A stretch of 64,000 nucleotides of DNA from Brevibacillus choshinensis (GCF_016811915.1 NZ_CP069127.1:1332001-1396000); one strand, 5' to 3'. Shown: positions 50,366 through 59,555, counted from the first letter of the stretch. Notes: a model not told the origin generated them from the sequence alone. Numbers and translations are program-made.

Positions 50366-51676
50366 TTGGCAACGAAACACGAACAAATCTTGCAATATAT
50401 CGATCGCCTTCCGATCGGCTCAAAGATATCGGTTCGGCAGATCGCCAAGGATCTGGACGTGAGCGAGGGTACCGCCTATCGGGCTATCAAGGAAGCGGAA
50501 ACACAAGGCTACGTCAGTACCATAGAACGTGTCGGTACGGTGCGGATTGAGAAAAAGCAGAAGGAAAACATAGAGCGGCTTACTTTTGCCGAGGTCGTCA
50601 ACATCGTCGATGGGCATGTGCTCGGAGGACGAGAAGGCTTGCACAAGACTTTGAACAAATTCGTCATCGGTGCGATGCAGCTGGAAGCCATGATGCGCTA
50701 CATAGATGCAGGCAGCCTGCTAATCGTGGGGAACCGTTATCAGGCCCATAAAATCGCCCTGCAGCAAGGTGCAGCGGTATTGATCACCGGGGGCTTCGAT
50801 ACGAGCGAAGAAATCAAGCAACTGGCGGATCGCCTTGCGCTGCCGATCATTTCATCCAGCTACGATACATTCACCGTAGCGTCGATGATCAACCGTGCGA
50901 TTTACGACCGCCTCATCAAAAAAGAAATCGTCATGGTGGAAGACGTACTCAAGCCGCTGGCGGAGACGCCTGTCTTGCTCCCATCGGATCCCGTGGCCAA
51001 ATGGCATCAGTACACAGAGATGTATCAGGATACCCGTTTCCCTGTCGTGGATGAGCAGATGCGTTTGATTGGGATCGTCACTTCCAAGGATATTATCGGC
51101 CATGATGAGACGGCCACCATCGATAAAGTGATGACCAAGAATCCGATCACGACCTCGCCGCGGGTGTCGGTAGCTTCATCGGCGCACATGATGGTGTGGG
51201 AAGGAATTGAGCTGCTGCCTGTGGTGGACAATTACCGCAAGCTGGTAGGGGTTCTGAGCCGCAACGATGTGTTAAAAGCGCTGCAATATACGGCGAAGCA
51301 GCCGCAGATGAGCGAGACGTTCCCGAATCTGATCATGTCGCACTTCAGGGAAGAGCGAAAAGCGGATGAACTCTTCTACCAAGGCGACGTGACGCCGCAA
51401 ATGACCAACCATCTCGGTACCATCGCAAGCGGAATCATGACCACGGTAATGGTGGAAGCCGCCTGTAATCTGCTGCGCCAGCATCGGAGAGGGGATATGG
51501 TACCGGAAAACGTCACGGTCTATTTCCTGAAGCCAGTGCAGATGGAAAGTCAGATCGAGGTGCAGCCGCGCTTGCTGGATATCAGCCGGCGCCATGGGAA
51601 AGTGGAAGTGTCCGTGTACCACGGCGAACAGCTGGTCGGGCAGGCAATGGTAGCGGCACAGATTATTGAGCGGTAA
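50366..51676 (+). CDS. ytoI: HTH-DRTGG-CBS-hotdog protein (YtoI type)
   Basis: This 436-residue multidomain protein has a GntR/DeoR-like HTH (about 1-60, SVRQIAKDLDVSEGTAYRAI), a DRTGG domain (about 75-185, including GSLLIVGNRY), two CBS repeats (about 195-310, TRFPVVDEQMRLIGIVTSKDI and IELLPVVDNYRKLVGVLSRNDV), and a C-terminal thioesterase-like hotdog region (about 335-436, VPENVTVYFLKPVQMESQIEV). CBS and DRTGG domains sense adenine nucleotides, so it may be a nucleotide-sensing regulator. TTG 50366 follows AAGGGGGAAGA. Its targets are unknown. Confidence 0.85.
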   Translation: MATKHEQILQYIDRLPIGSKISVRQIAKDLDVSEGTAYRAIKEAETQGYVSTIERVGTVRIEKKQKENIERLTFAEVVNIVDGHVLGGREGLHKTLNKFVIGAMQLEAMMRYIDAGSLLIVGNRYQAHKIALQQGAAVLITGGFDTSEEIKQLADRLALPIISSSYDTFTVASMINRAIYDRLIKKEIVMVEDVLKPLAETPVLLPSDPVAKWHQYTEMYQDTRFPVVDEQMRLIGIVTSKDIIGHDETATIDKVMTKNPITTSPRVSVASSAHMMVWEGIELLPVVDNYRKLVGVLSRNDVLKALQYTAKQPQMSETFPNLIMSHFREERKADELFYQGDVTPQMTNHLGTIASGIMTTVMVEAACNLLRQHRRGDMVPENVTVYFLKPVQMESQIEVQPRLLDISRRHGKVEVSVYHGEQLVGQAMVAAQIIER

Positions 51677-51705
51677 CAACGCAAAGAATACACGGCATCG
51701 TAACC

Positions 51706-51743
51706 AACTGCTTCCCCTCCTCACTGGGGCAAGCAGTTTTTTT
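51706..51743 (+). terminator. Terminator of ytoI
   Basis: AACTGCTT-CCCC pairs with GGGG-AAGCAGTT and is followed by TTTTTTT. Confidence 0.85.
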
Positions 51744-51897
51744 ACGGCATCACGTTTTCCTTCGAGCGGCTGCTGTTCGCTTGTATACGGGTGTGGGCTT
51801 CCAAGCCGTTCCTATTGTCCGATCAATCTGCCATTGAGGGATTTGGAGATCTTGGCCCCTCTGATATTTTCAACGAACAACTGACTCATCACGCAAG

Positions 51898-51935
51898 AAC
51901 GGCCTGTCCGGGTCATCCGCGACAGGCCGTTTGCA
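51898..51935 (-). terminator. Hairpin after the aminopeptidase gene
   Basis: AACGGCCTGTC and GACAGGCCGTT form an 11-base stem. The minus-strand tail (TTCTTG) is only weakly T-rich. The bases between 51744 and 51897 show nothing else. Confidence 0.55.
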
Positions 51936-51939
51936 TGGC

Positions 51940-53175
51940 TTATTTCCAGGCCCAATTCCCTTTCCGAAACAGCGGCTCGATGGTGCCGTCTGCCAGCTCG
52001 CCGTCAATATCGAGCTGATCCGATCCGATCATGAAGTCCTCATGCACCACGCTGTCATTAGCGCCGAGCTCCTGCAGCTCCTCTTTGGAGAGCTGCGTTC
52101 CCCCTTTGAGAGTAAACGGGTAGGAACTGCCGAGAGCAAAATGGCAGGAGGCATTTTCGTCAATTCCTGTGTTGTAGAAAATCCGTTTCATGTTGGAGAT
52201 AGGGGAATCGTGGGACACCAGTGCGACCTCTCCGAGATAGCGGGCGCCGTCATCCGTTTCCAGAAATGATTTCAGCGCTTCATAGCCCACTTCAGCGGTG
52301 AAGTCTATGACCTCTCCGTCCCGAAAGGTCAGGGAGAAGCGATCGACTACCGTCCCGCCCAAAACAAATGGCATCGTGCCAAAGACAACTCCGTTCGTTC
52401 CTTGTCTCCTAGGCATCGTAAAGACTTCCTCAGTTGGAACATTTGCAATGAATTCGACACCTGCCTGGCTGTGACTGCTGCCGCCCGTCCACACATGATT
52501 GTCGACCAGCTCGATTGTCAGGTCTGTGCCGGGCCCTTTGTAGTGCAGCTTTTTGTATTGCTTGGCGTTTAATTTCCCGCACAAGGACCGCAAATGCTGG
52601 ATGTGGGCATGCCAAGCCGCGATTGGATCCTCCTGATCGACGCGAGTCATGAGAAAGACCGCTTCCCATAAAGCCGGTATTCGCTCCGTCTGCGGCAGTT
52701 CTGGAAATGCCTTGTCCGCCCAGGCTTCGGTCGGGGCGTTGATCAGGCACCAGCTCAATCGATTGGTCCGTACGTAACCCAAGTATTTTTGTCTGGCTGT
52801 GGCAGCTGCGCGCCTCGCTGCACTGACCTTGGCGTTGTCGATTCCCGCATACAGATCGGGATTGGGAACGTCGATCGCAAGCAATGCGCCGCCGGACTCT
52901 GCGAGCTGTTCCATGGAGGATGCGATCCACTGCGGGTAGTAATGGAACGAATCGTCACGGGCGTACTCGAACCGCGCGCGAGTCACCGAGTCGTCCTCCC
53001 AGGCGACCTGCACGTAGACGGCCCCGGCCTCATAGGCTTTGCGGACGATGATGCGGACAAATTCTGCGCATTCCAGCGGCGCACCCAGATACAGGACTTG
53101 TCCGGGCTGCAGGTTCACTCCTACTTTGATGACCAGCTCGGCGTACTTGTGCAGATGCTGCTCGAACAGATTCAT
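51940..53175 (-). CDS. M29 family aminopeptidase (AmpS/PepS type)
   Basis: This 411-residue cytosolic metallo-aminopeptidase has the usual length for family M29. Segments expected around the co-catalytic metal site are visible: TGGSSHSQAGVEFIANVPTEEVFTMP (about 240-265, with Glu ligands), VVFGTMPFVLGG, IGLGVN-like segment NTGIDENASCHFALGSSYP (about 350) and VHEDFMIGSDQLDIDG (about 380). It cleaves N-terminal residues from peptides. ATG 53175 follows AGAGAGG by eight bases. Monocistronic. Confidence 0.9.
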   Translation of the reverse strand: MNLFEQHLHKYAELVIKVGVNLQPGQVLYLGAPLECAEFVRIIVRKAYEAGAVYVQVAWEDDSVTRARFEYARDDSFHYYPQWIASSMEQLAESGGALLAIDVPNPDLYAGIDNAKVSAARRAAATARQKYLGYVRTNRLSWCLINAPTEAWADKAFPELPQTERIPALWEAVFLMTRVDQEDPIAAWHAHIQHLRSLCGKLNAKQYKKLHYKGPGTDLTIELVDNHVWTGGSSHSQAGVEFIANVPTEEVFTMPRRQGTNGVVFGTMPFVLGGTVVDRFSLTFRDGEVIDFTAEVGYEALKSFLETDDGARYLGEVALVSHDSPISNMKRIFYNTGIDENASCHFALGSSYPFTLKGGTQLSKEELQELGANDSVVHEDFMIGSDQLDIDGELADGTIEPLFRKGNWAWK

Positions 53176-53257
53176 AGGCAGACCTCTCTTTCGTAAAAAA
53201 CGGATGTTGTCAGTATATACCAAATATTGCTGGCATGGTGTTCACACTTTGATGCCG

Positions 53258-53310
53258 TTGACAAGGAAACGGAGAATGAGTAGTATCTAATTAAATGATC
53301 GTCTAATTAG
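53258..53310 (+). promoter_or_regulatory. Promoter and CTAATTA repeats of the ArsR-type gene
   Basis: TTGACA (53258-53263) and TAGTAT (53281-53286) are 17 bases apart. CTAATTA at 53287-53293 and CTAATTAG at 53303-53310 lie across the expected start of transcription, 16 bases apart. A self-repressing operator for the ArsR-type protein is likely. Confidence 0.65.
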
Positions 53311-53344
53311 TGTGGATAGAGAAGGAACGGGCAGGTGATGAGGA

Positions 53345-53962
53345 TTGCAATTAGACACGTTGGTTACCTTTCATAAAGCTCTGGCAGACCCGACGCGTAT
53401 TCGGATCCTTGCGATTTTGGCAAGCGGGCCGCTGCACGGGCAGGCGCTGGCTGGCAAGCTGGGTGTGACTCCTCCGACGATCACCCACCATATGGCGAAA
53501 CTGCGGGATGCGGGAGCCGTGTACGAGAGAAGGGACAAGAACACCATTTATTTTTATTTGCATGAAGCCAATATGAAACGGCATTCCCATGCCATTTTGG
53601 ATGTGCTGGAAAAAGCGAAGGACCAGGTGGAAGAGGATGTGCCGCAGGGTGCTTCGGAAATAGAGCAGGGGAGGACAGACATGGCAGCCGAGCAATTACA
53701 GGTTATCCGCAATTTCATGACGTCGGATGGCAAGCTGAAACAGATTCCGGTGCAGCGAAAGAAGAAGCTGATCGTTCTCGAGCATATGGTGCGGGGGCTG
53801 GAGAGAGGGAGAAAGTATCAGGAGCGGGAAATCAATGCGTACATCAAGACGTTTCACGAGGATTTTGCCACGATTCGGCGTGAGTTTGTGATGAATCATT
53901 ATATGTATCGCGAGAACGGGATCTACGAGCTGAATCCCGAGGCGCTGTGGGCCAAAGAGTAG
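53345..53962 (+). CDS. ArsR-type HTH regulator with DUF2087 domain
   Basis: This is a 205-residue protein. Residues 1-85 form an ArsR winged helix (FHKALADPTRIRILAILASGPLHG, then LGVTPPTITHHMAKL). Residues 125-200 match the DUF2087 pattern: GKLKQIPVQRKKKLIVLEHM and REINAYIKTFHEDFATIRREFVMNHYM. No clustered cysteines suggest metal sensing. TTG 53345 has AGGTGA upstream. Repeats over the promoter point to autoregulation. It faces the ytpI-like gene. Confidence 0.87.
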   Translation: MQLDTLVTFHKALADPTRIRILAILASGPLHGQALAGKLGVTPPTITHHMAKLRDAGAVYERRDKNTIYFYLHEANMKRHSHAILDVLEKAKDQVEEDVPQGASEIEQGRTDMAAEQLQVIRNFMTSDGKLKQIPVQRKKKLIVLEHMVRGLERGRKYQEREINAYIKTFHEDFATIRREFVMNHYMYRENGIYELNPEALWAKE

Positions 53963-53983
53963 CCGGCAAAAGGAAATCGATAT

Positions 53984-54020
53984 AAAAAAGGACAACCGTC
54001 GGCACTGCACTCGGGTTGTC
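53984..54020 (-). terminator. Terminator on the minus strand (ytpI-like gene)
   Basis: GACAACC (53991-53997) and GGTTGTC (54014-54020) form the stem; on the minus strand it is followed by CCTTTTTT. Confidence 0.65.
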
Positions 54021-54082
54021 TGAAGCAATAGAATGTCACACAGGGACATTATAGCGTACGTAAAAAAGATTGTGCCACACGA

Positions 54083-54126
54083 AACGGCTGGAAACAGAGG
54101 AAAGAAGTTTCCAGCCGTTCTTTTTA
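54083..54126 (+). terminator. Terminator on the plus strand (ArsR-type gene)
   Basis: AACGGCTGGAAAC pairs with GTTTCCAGCCGTT, followed by CTTTTT. Confidence 0.8.
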
Positions 54127-54135
54127 TTCTCCGCG

Positions 54136-54459
54136 CTACACGCCTTTCTTACATTCAGCGAGCCAAAGCGTTTTATAACGAAAATAATTGCGTGTTCCCA
54201 AATACAAATTGATGATTCCGACGAGAAGCATCACCAGAGCGACCACGATGCGGATCGTATCCAGCTCCTCAAATGTAAATTGATTGACCCCGAATAGGCT
54301 AACCAGCACCCCCAGGGAGATATTCATTTTTCCCAGAATCATGCGGGAAGCCAGCGGGTGGGTGCCCTGTCTGCGGGCGTGGATGCTGAAGTACACACTG
54401 GCGACCAGCGAAGCGAGCACGCCGGTCAAGTAAAAGGCAGACCACATATACCGATTCAT
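54136..54459 (-). CDS. YtpI-like small membrane protein
   Basis: This protein of about 107 residues has three hydrophobic segments (near FYLTGVLASLVASVYFSI, ISLGVLVSLFGVNQF and IVVALVMLLVGIINLYLG) and ends in a basic tail RYKTLWLAECKKGV. It agrees with the YtpI family found next to dnaE and ytsJ in Bacillales. The start is uncertain: ATG 54459 touches a GAGAGG site, while TTG 54471 and ATG 54446 are alternatives. Function unknown. Confidence 0.7.
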   Translation of the reverse strand: MNRYMWSAFYLTGVLASLVASVYFSIHARRQGTHPLASRMILGKMNISLGVLVSLFGVNQFTFEELDTIRIVVALVMLLVGIINLYLGTRNYFRYKTLWLAECKKGV

Positions 54460-54519
54460 CCTCTCTACCAATCTGGTATTATCCTACCAAAAGAGCGTAA
54501 GTGAGGTCAAATTCCCAAA

Positions 54520-54531
54520 GAACATTTGTTC
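54520..54531. promoter_or_regulatory. LexA-like SOS box upstream of dnaE
   Basis: GAACATTTGTTC matches the Bacillus SOS core GAAC-N4-GTTC. It lies 29 bases upstream of the dnaE -10 element and close to the divergent ytpI-like promoter. Confidence 0.65.
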
Positions 54532-54560
54532 TGATTCACCACTCGCTCCTATCTTTTCGG

Positions 54561-54566
54561 TATAAT
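54561..54566 (+). promoter_or_regulatory. -10 element of dnaE
   Basis: A perfect TATAAT lies 51 bases before the dnaE start. The -35 region is weak (no good TTGACA match). Confidence 0.55.
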
Positions 54567-54617
54567 AGAAAGCGAGGAAACAAAGACAACGAACGGAACC
54601 AGAGAGGAAGAAGCAGC

Positions 54618-57600
54618 ATGACCTCCTTTGTCCATTTGCATGTTCATACGGAATACAGCTTGCTTGACGGGGCAGCGCGGATTGAACCGCTGGTAGCTCG
54701 TGCCAAAGAATTGGGCATGCACGCGCTCGCGATCACGGACCACGCCAACCTGTACGGAGCGATTCCGTTCTATAAAGCGTGCCGGGAAGCTGGCATCAAG
54801 CCGATTATCGGCATGGAAGTGTATGTGATAGATGGAAACCTGCAAGACCGTGTGCGGAATGCCCCTGCTCCGAGCCATCTGGTTTTGCTTGCGGAAAACG
54901 AGCAGGGCTACCGTAATCTGTTGAAGCTGGCGACGATCGCACAGACAGAAGGGAATTACATTCTCCCTCGCTTGAACAAGGAAGCGCTCGTGCGGCACAG
55001 CGCCGGACTGATCGCCCTCAGCGCCTGTCGGGAAGGAGAGGTAGCGCGACTGCTGCTGACCGGGGATATGGCGGGGGCAAAAGAAGCGGCGCTCTGGTAT
55101 CGCCGAACGTACGGAGAGAACAACTACTACCTGGAGCTTCAGGACCACGGTCTGGAAATCGAGCGCAGGCTGAATGCGCGACTTGTCCGTCTCAGTGAAG
55201 AGACCGGCATTCCGTTGGTCGTGACAAACAACGTCCATTACATCCACCAAAGCGAGCATGCCACACACGATATTTTGCTGGCCATCGGAGAAGGCAAGAC
55301 CGTAGGAGAGGATAACCGCTTCCGCTACGAGTCGGACCAATATTACCTGAAGAGCGGCGAAGAGCTTGCTCCATCCTTCGCGTTTGCTCCCCAGGCACTG
55401 GCCAATACGGCAGCGATCGCGGAACGCTGCCAGGTGACATTGTCGTTTGGAGAGCATATTTTGCCACAATTTCCTTTGCCGCCGGGACAGGATTCGACTG
55501 CGTTTTTACGGGAGCTGTGCGTTCAAGGCTGCATCGAGCGCTACAGAGAGCTGACACCGCAGATCCGTGAACGTCTGGACCATGAGCTGGGCATTATCAC
55601 GCGGACTGGCTTCACCGATTACTTCCTGATCGTCTGGGACTTCATGCGCTACGCCCATCAGCACGGCATCCCGACGGGGCCGGGGAGGGGATCGGCAGCA
55701 GGGAGTCTGGTTGCCTATGCGCTCAAAATTACGAATGTGGATCCGTTGCGCTTTCAACTGCTGTTTGAGCGGTTTCTCAATCCGGAGCGGGTGACGATGC
55801 CGGATATTGATATCGATTTCTCGGTGGAGCGCAGAGATGAAGTCATTCACTATGTAGCAAAAAAATACGGGCATGACCGCGTGGCGCAGATCATTACGTT
55901 CGGGACGATGGCCGCCCGGGCTGCCGTTCGGGATGTGGGGCGGGCTCTCGGCTTGTCGCTCGGGCTGATCGATCGCGTGGCAAAAATGATTCCGCAATCA
56001 CCTGGAATGACGATTGACCGTGCCATGCAGATCAACCCGGACATCGGCAAGCTGTGTGCGGAAAACAAGCAGGCAGCGCAGCTGATTGAGACGGCAAAAG
56101 GAGTCGAGGGCTTGCCGCGGCACGCTTCCACCCATGCGGCAGGCGTCGTGATTTCGCGAGAGCCGCTGACGGAGTACGTGCCTCTGCAGACAGGGAACGA
56201 AGGGCTCGCGCTCACCCAATATCCCATGGAGATCTTGGAAGAAGTGGGCCTCTTGAAAATGGATTTTCTCGGCTTGCGCAATCTGACGATTATCCAGGAA
56301 ACGCTGCGCAATCTGGAGGGTCAAGGCACCCCGATTGACCTGGGAGCGATTCCGACGGATGATCCCAAGACCTTCCGAATGCTCACGCGGGGGGAGACGA
56401 CCGGTGTCTTTCAGCTGGAGTCCTCCGGCATGCGCAACGTACTGCGGGATCTGAAGCCGTCCAGTCTGGATGATGTCATCGCCGTCCTGGCTCTGTATCG
56501 TCCAGGTCCGATGGAGATCATTCCGCAATACATCGCTGCCAAGCACGGACAGACGCAGGTGCACTACGCCCATCCGGTTCTCGAGCCGATTTTGCGGGAG
56601 ACGCACGGCTTCATGATCTATCAGGAGCAGATCATGCAGATTTCGTCCACTCTGGCTGGCTTTAGTCTGGGGGAAGCGGACATCCTGCGGCGGGCCGTGG
56701 GGAAAAAGAAACGCGAGCTTTTGGCTGAGCAGCGGGAGAAGTTCGTGGCAGGCTGCATCAAGCAAGGCTACGGCGAGGAGCTTGGCAACGAAATCTACGA
56801 CCTCATCGTGCGCTTTGCCGATTACGGCTTCAACAAGGCTCACTCCGTCGCCTATGCCGTCATCGCCTACCAAATGGCGTATTTGAAAGCCAATCATCCG
56901 CTTGCGTTTATGGCGGCTCTGCTATCGCTGTCCATCGGAAGCCAGACGCGCATCGCCGAATATACGGAGGAAGCACGCCGCCTGCAGCTGAAAGTGCTGT
57001 CGCCCGATGTGAACCGCAGCGAAGCGCATTTTACCGTGGAACAGGATGCCATTCGCTTTGGCCTCGCCGCAGTTAAAAATGTGGGCTACGGTGCGATCGA
57101 GTCGATCGTGAGGGAACGCAGCAGCAGGCCGTATCGGGATGTGTTTGATTTTTGCGCGCGGGTGGATGGCAGGCTGGTAAACCGGAGAGTGGTGGAGTCG
57201 CTGACATTGTGCGGAGCTTTGGATTCGCTGCCCGGCCATCGCAGTCAGCTGCTCATGCTCCTCGATGAAGCCGTGGGCAAAGCGAACGGCAAACGGATCG
57301 AGCGCGATGCGGATCAGATGAATTTGTTCGCCGGAGAAGATGCAGGTGCACCGGTGCGTGAGCCAAAGGACTACCCGGAGGTACCGCCTTTTTCCCACGC
57401 ACAGCAATTGAAGGAAGAAAGAGACCTCTTGGGTGTCTATATTTCCGGTCATCCGCTGGATCAGTACGCCCATTTGGCCAATCGGGCGGAAGTTTCCGCG
57501 ATTGCCACACTCGGGGAGCTTCCTCGCGACAAGACGGTGAAGGTATTCGGCATGATTACGGAGGAGCGGCGCATCCAGACGAAAAAAGGGGATGCCATGG

Positions 57601-58046
57601 CGTTCATCACCATGGAAGACAAAACGGCGCAGGTAGAGCTGGTCGTTTTCCCACAGGTATTCGCCAAGCACGCAGAGCTTTTGACGCGAGAGGGCATGGT
57701 CGTGGCGGAAGCGCGGATCGATCATCAGGACGATCTCGTCAAACTGCTCGCTTCCCGTTTCTGGGCAGCGGACGCCTTGCCCAAGCCTACGGTAGAAACC
57801 GTTCTATTTGTCAAAATCTCGGAGGCGCAGGAGCAGGATTCGACGCTGCAGCAGCTTTCGCACTTGTTTGTCGAAAAAAAAGGAACAATTCCTGTGATAC
57901 TGTTCTACGAGGGAAAAAGACAGACAATTCGCTTGCCGGATACGATTCGGGTCAGCTTGGATGAGTCGTTTTTGGAGCAAGCGCGAGCAATTGTGGGGTT
58001 TGACAGCGTAATTTCGAAAGAATTGCCCATAATGTGGGGAGGATGA
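54618..58046 (+). CDS. dnaE: DNA polymerase III alpha subunit, DnaE type
   Basis: This 1142-residue replicative polymerase has an N-terminal PHP domain (FVHLHVHTEYSLLDGAARI, residues 4-22), the catalytic palm with PDIDIDFSVERRDEV near 400, finger and tau-binding regions, and a C-terminal OB fold (KVFGMITEERRIQTKKGD near 975). The length and lack of an inserted exonuclease domain mark DnaE, not PolC; in low-GC Gram-positives it extends primers on the lagging strand. ATG 54618 follows GAGAGGAAG; longer upstream reading is not translated. A LexA-like box upstream suggests damage induction. Confidence 0.96.
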   Translation: MTSFVHLHVHTEYSLLDGAARIEPLVARAKELGMHALAITDHANLYGAIPFYKACREAGIKPIIGMEVYVIDGNLQDRVRNAPAPSHLVLLAENEQGYRNLLKLATIAQTEGNYILPRLNKEALVRHSAGLIALSACREGEVARLLLTGDMAGAKEAALWYRRTYGENNYYLELQDHGLEIERRLNARLVRLSEETGIPLVVTNNVHYIHQSEHATHDILLAIGEGKTVGEDNRFRYESDQYYLKSGEELAPSFAFAPQALANTAAIAERCQVTLSFGEHILPQFPLPPGQDSTAFLRELCVQGCIERYRELTPQIRERLDHELGIITRTGFTDYFLIVWDFMRYAHQHGIPTGPGRGSAAGSLVAYALKITNVDPLRFQLLFERFLNPERVTMPDIDIDFSVERRDEVIHYVAKKYGHDRVAQIITFGTMAARAAVRDVGRALGLSLGLIDRVAKMIPQSPGMTIDRAMQINPDIGKLCAENKQAAQLIETAKGVEGLPRHASTHAAGVVISREPLTEYVPLQTGNEGLALTQYPMEILEEVGLLKMDFLGLRNLTIIQETLRNLEGQGTPIDLGAIPTDDPKTFRMLTRGETTGVFQLESSGMRNVLRDLKPSSLDDVIAVLALYRPGPMEIIPQYIAAKHGQTQVHYAHPVLEPILRETHGFMIYQEQIMQISSTLAGFSLGEADILRRAVGKKKRELLAEQREKFVAGCIKQGYGEELGNEIYDLIVRFADYGFNKAHSVAYAVIAYQMAYLKANHPLAFMAALLSLSIGSQTRIAEYTEEARRLQLKVLSPDVNRSEAHFTVEQDAIRFGLAAVKNVGYGAIESIVRERSSRPYRDVFDFCARVDGRLVNRRVVESLTLCGALDSLPGHRSQLLMLLDEAVGKANGKRIERDADQMNLFAGEDAGAPVREPKDYPEVPPFSHAQQLKEERDLLGVYISGHPLDQYAHLANRAEVSAIATLGELPRDKTVKVFGMITEERRIQTKKGDAMAFITMEDKTAQVELVVFPQVFAKHAELLTREGMVVAEARIDHQDDLVKLLASRFWAADALPKPTVETVLFVKISEAQEQDSTLQQLSHLFVEKKGTIPVILFYEGKRQTIRLPDTIRVSLDESFLEQARAIVGFDSVISKELPIMWGG

Positions 58047-58064
58047 GGAATGTCCTCCCTTTTT
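58037..58064 (+). terminator. Terminator of dnaE
   Basis: GGGAGGA (58037-58043) pairs with TCCTCCC (58053-58059), then TTTTT. The stem starts before the stop codon. Confidence 0.75.
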
Positions 58065-58080
58065 CGCCGTTTTCGGCAGG

Positions 58081-58110
58081 TTTACAGGATAATAGGTTTT
58101 GCTATATATT
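58081..58110 (+). promoter_or_regulatory. Promoter of the malic enzyme gene
   Basis: TTTACA (58081-58086) and TATATT (58105-58110) are 18 bases apart; TATATA two bases earlier is an alternative -10. Confidence 0.6.
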
Positions 58111-58127
58111 GAGGACATAACTTAAAA

Positions 58128-58142
58128 AGTGGTCAGACCACT
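58128..58142. promoter_or_regulatory. FadR/PdhR-type GntR operator
   Basis: AGTGGTCAGACCACT is a perfect 15-base palindrome containing TGGTCAGACCA, which fits the FadR-subfamily core TNGTNNNACNA. It lies about 12 bases after the likely transcription start of the malic enzyme gene, a repressing position. The GntR-family gene downstream of malic enzyme probably encodes its binder. Confidence 0.8.
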
Positions 58143-58215
58143 GGGTGTATGTTATAGCAGCAAACATGGTTTATAAGCTGTCATAGAAAAGATAAACGCG
58201 AATGGAGTGGTTATG

Positions 58216-59460
58216 ATGTCTAATCTGAGAGAGGAAGCACTGGAACTTCACAGAAAACATCAAGGGAAATTGGAGGCTGTCACAAAAGTGCCGGTCCGCA
58301 ATGCGCGCGACCTTAGCCTCGCTTATTCTCCAGGGGTTGCAGAGCCATGCAAAGATATTTTTGACGACAAGTCCAAAGTGTACGAATATACCATGAAGGG
58401 CAACCTCGTTGCAGTAGTCAGCGACGGTACTGCCGTTCTCGGTCTCGGAAACATCGGACCTGAAGCAGCGATGCCGGTTATGGAGGGAAAAGCCGTCCTG
58501 TTTAAATCCTTTGCTGGGGTGGATGCGTTCCCGATCTGCTTGAACACCACGGACGTAGACAAAATCGTAGAAACCGTAAAACTGCTGGAACCGACGTTCG
58601 GCGGGGTAAACCTGGAAGATATCGCTGCTCCAGCTTGCTTTGAAGTGGAAGAACGTCTGAAGCGCGAAACCAACATCCCTGTATTCCACGACGACCAGCA
58701 CGGTACCGCGATCGTTACTGCCGCTGGCCTGATCAATGCGCTGCGCGTGGTTGACAAGAAGCTGGAAGACATCCGCGTGGTAGCAAACGGCGCAGGTGCA
58801 GCCGGTATCGCCATCATCAAGCTGTTGGTTTCCATGGGTGTCAAAGATGTCATCATGTGCGACACCAAAGGGATCGTTTATGAAGGTCGTCCGTTCGGGA
58901 TGAACCCGGTGAAAGAAGAAATGGCGAAAATCACCAACCGCGATAAAATTCAAGGTGATCTGGCAGAAGCGATGAAAGGTGCAGACGTCTTCATCGGTGT
59001 ATCCGTTGCAGGTGCCGTGACTTCTGAGATGGTTCGCTCCATGAACCGCGATGCGATCATCTTCGCAATGGCGAACCCGACACCGGAAATCATGCCGGAA
59101 GAGGCCAAAGCGGCAGGCGCGAAAGTAGTGGGTACCGGACGCTCCGACTTCCCGAACCAAGTAAACAACGTACTGGCTTTCCCAGGAATCTTCCGCGGTG
59201 CTCTGGACACTCGTGCTACCAACATCAACGAAGAAATGAAGCTGGCGGCTGTATACGCAATCGCAGATTTGATCACGCCAGAAGAGCTGTCTGCTGATAA
59301 AGTGATCCCGGCTCCATTTGATGCTCGCGTAGCGCCAAACGTAGCTGCAGCAGTAGCAAAAGCGGCAATGGAAAGTGGCGTTGCCCGCATCACGGTTGAT
59401 CCAGAAGATGTGAAACAAAAAACCATGAACCTGGCTGCGATTTCCTACCAGCAAGTATAG
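58216..59460 (+). CDS. ytsJ: NAD(P)-dependent malic enzyme (YtsJ type)
   Basis: This 414-residue enzyme converts malate to pyruvate and CO2 with reduction of NAD(P)+. Family marks: DLSLAYSPGVAEPC near 35-48, YTMKGNLVAVVSDGTAVLGLGNIGP near 59-83, catalytic Lys in EGKAVLFKSFAG near 91-102, metal segment NLEDIAAPACFE, PVFHDDQHGTAIV near 155-167, and nucleotide loop VANGAGAAGIAI near 191. It is nearly collinear with B. subtilis YtsJ. ATG 58216 is eight bases after GGAG; ATG 58213 is possible. The operator upstream predicts control by the next gene's product. Confidence 0.95.
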   Translation: MSNLREEALELHRKHQGKLEAVTKVPVRNARDLSLAYSPGVAEPCKDIFDDKSKVYEYTMKGNLVAVVSDGTAVLGLGNIGPEAAMPVMEGKAVLFKSFAGVDAFPICLNTTDVDKIVETVKLLEPTFGGVNLEDIAAPACFEVEERLKRETNIPVFHDDQHGTAIVTAAGLINALRVVDKKLEDIRVVANGAGAAGIAIIKLLVSMGVKDVIMCDTKGIVYEGRPFGMNPVKEEMAKITNRDKIQGDLAEAMKGADVFIGVSVAGAVTSEMVRSMNRDAIIFAMANPTPEIMPEEAKAAGAKVVGTGRSDFPNQVNNVLAFPGIFRGALDTRATNINEEMKLAAVYAIADLITPEELSADKVIPAPFDARVAPNVAAAVAKAAMESGVARITVDPEDVKQKTMNLAAISYQQV

Positions 59461-59478
59461 GATACCCGTACAGTCTTC

Positions 59479-59520
59479 ACCCTCCGAGACACCGTGTTTC
59501 CCGGCGCCGCCGGAGGGTGC
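59479..59520 (+). terminator. Hairpin after malic enzyme gene
   Basis: CACCCTCCG pairs with CGGAGGGTG. It lacks a T run, so termination may be partial, allowing read-through into the gntR-type gene. Confidence 0.5.
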
Positions 59521-59555
59521 TTCACTTCACAGTAGGTGCTACGTAAGGAGGATGA

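Noticed and set aside
50227..50550. A plus-strand small open frame starting at 50227
   Set aside because: It runs through the terminator hairpin and then into ytoI in another frame; composition is not protein-like.
51744..51897. A small plus-strand gene after ytoI
   Set aside because: Open frames here lack ribosome sites and lie behind the ytoI terminator.
58171..59454. A 427-codon minus-strand open frame
   Set aside because: It mirrors the malic enzyme gene; Cys/His/Phe-rich translation is typical of an antisense shadow.
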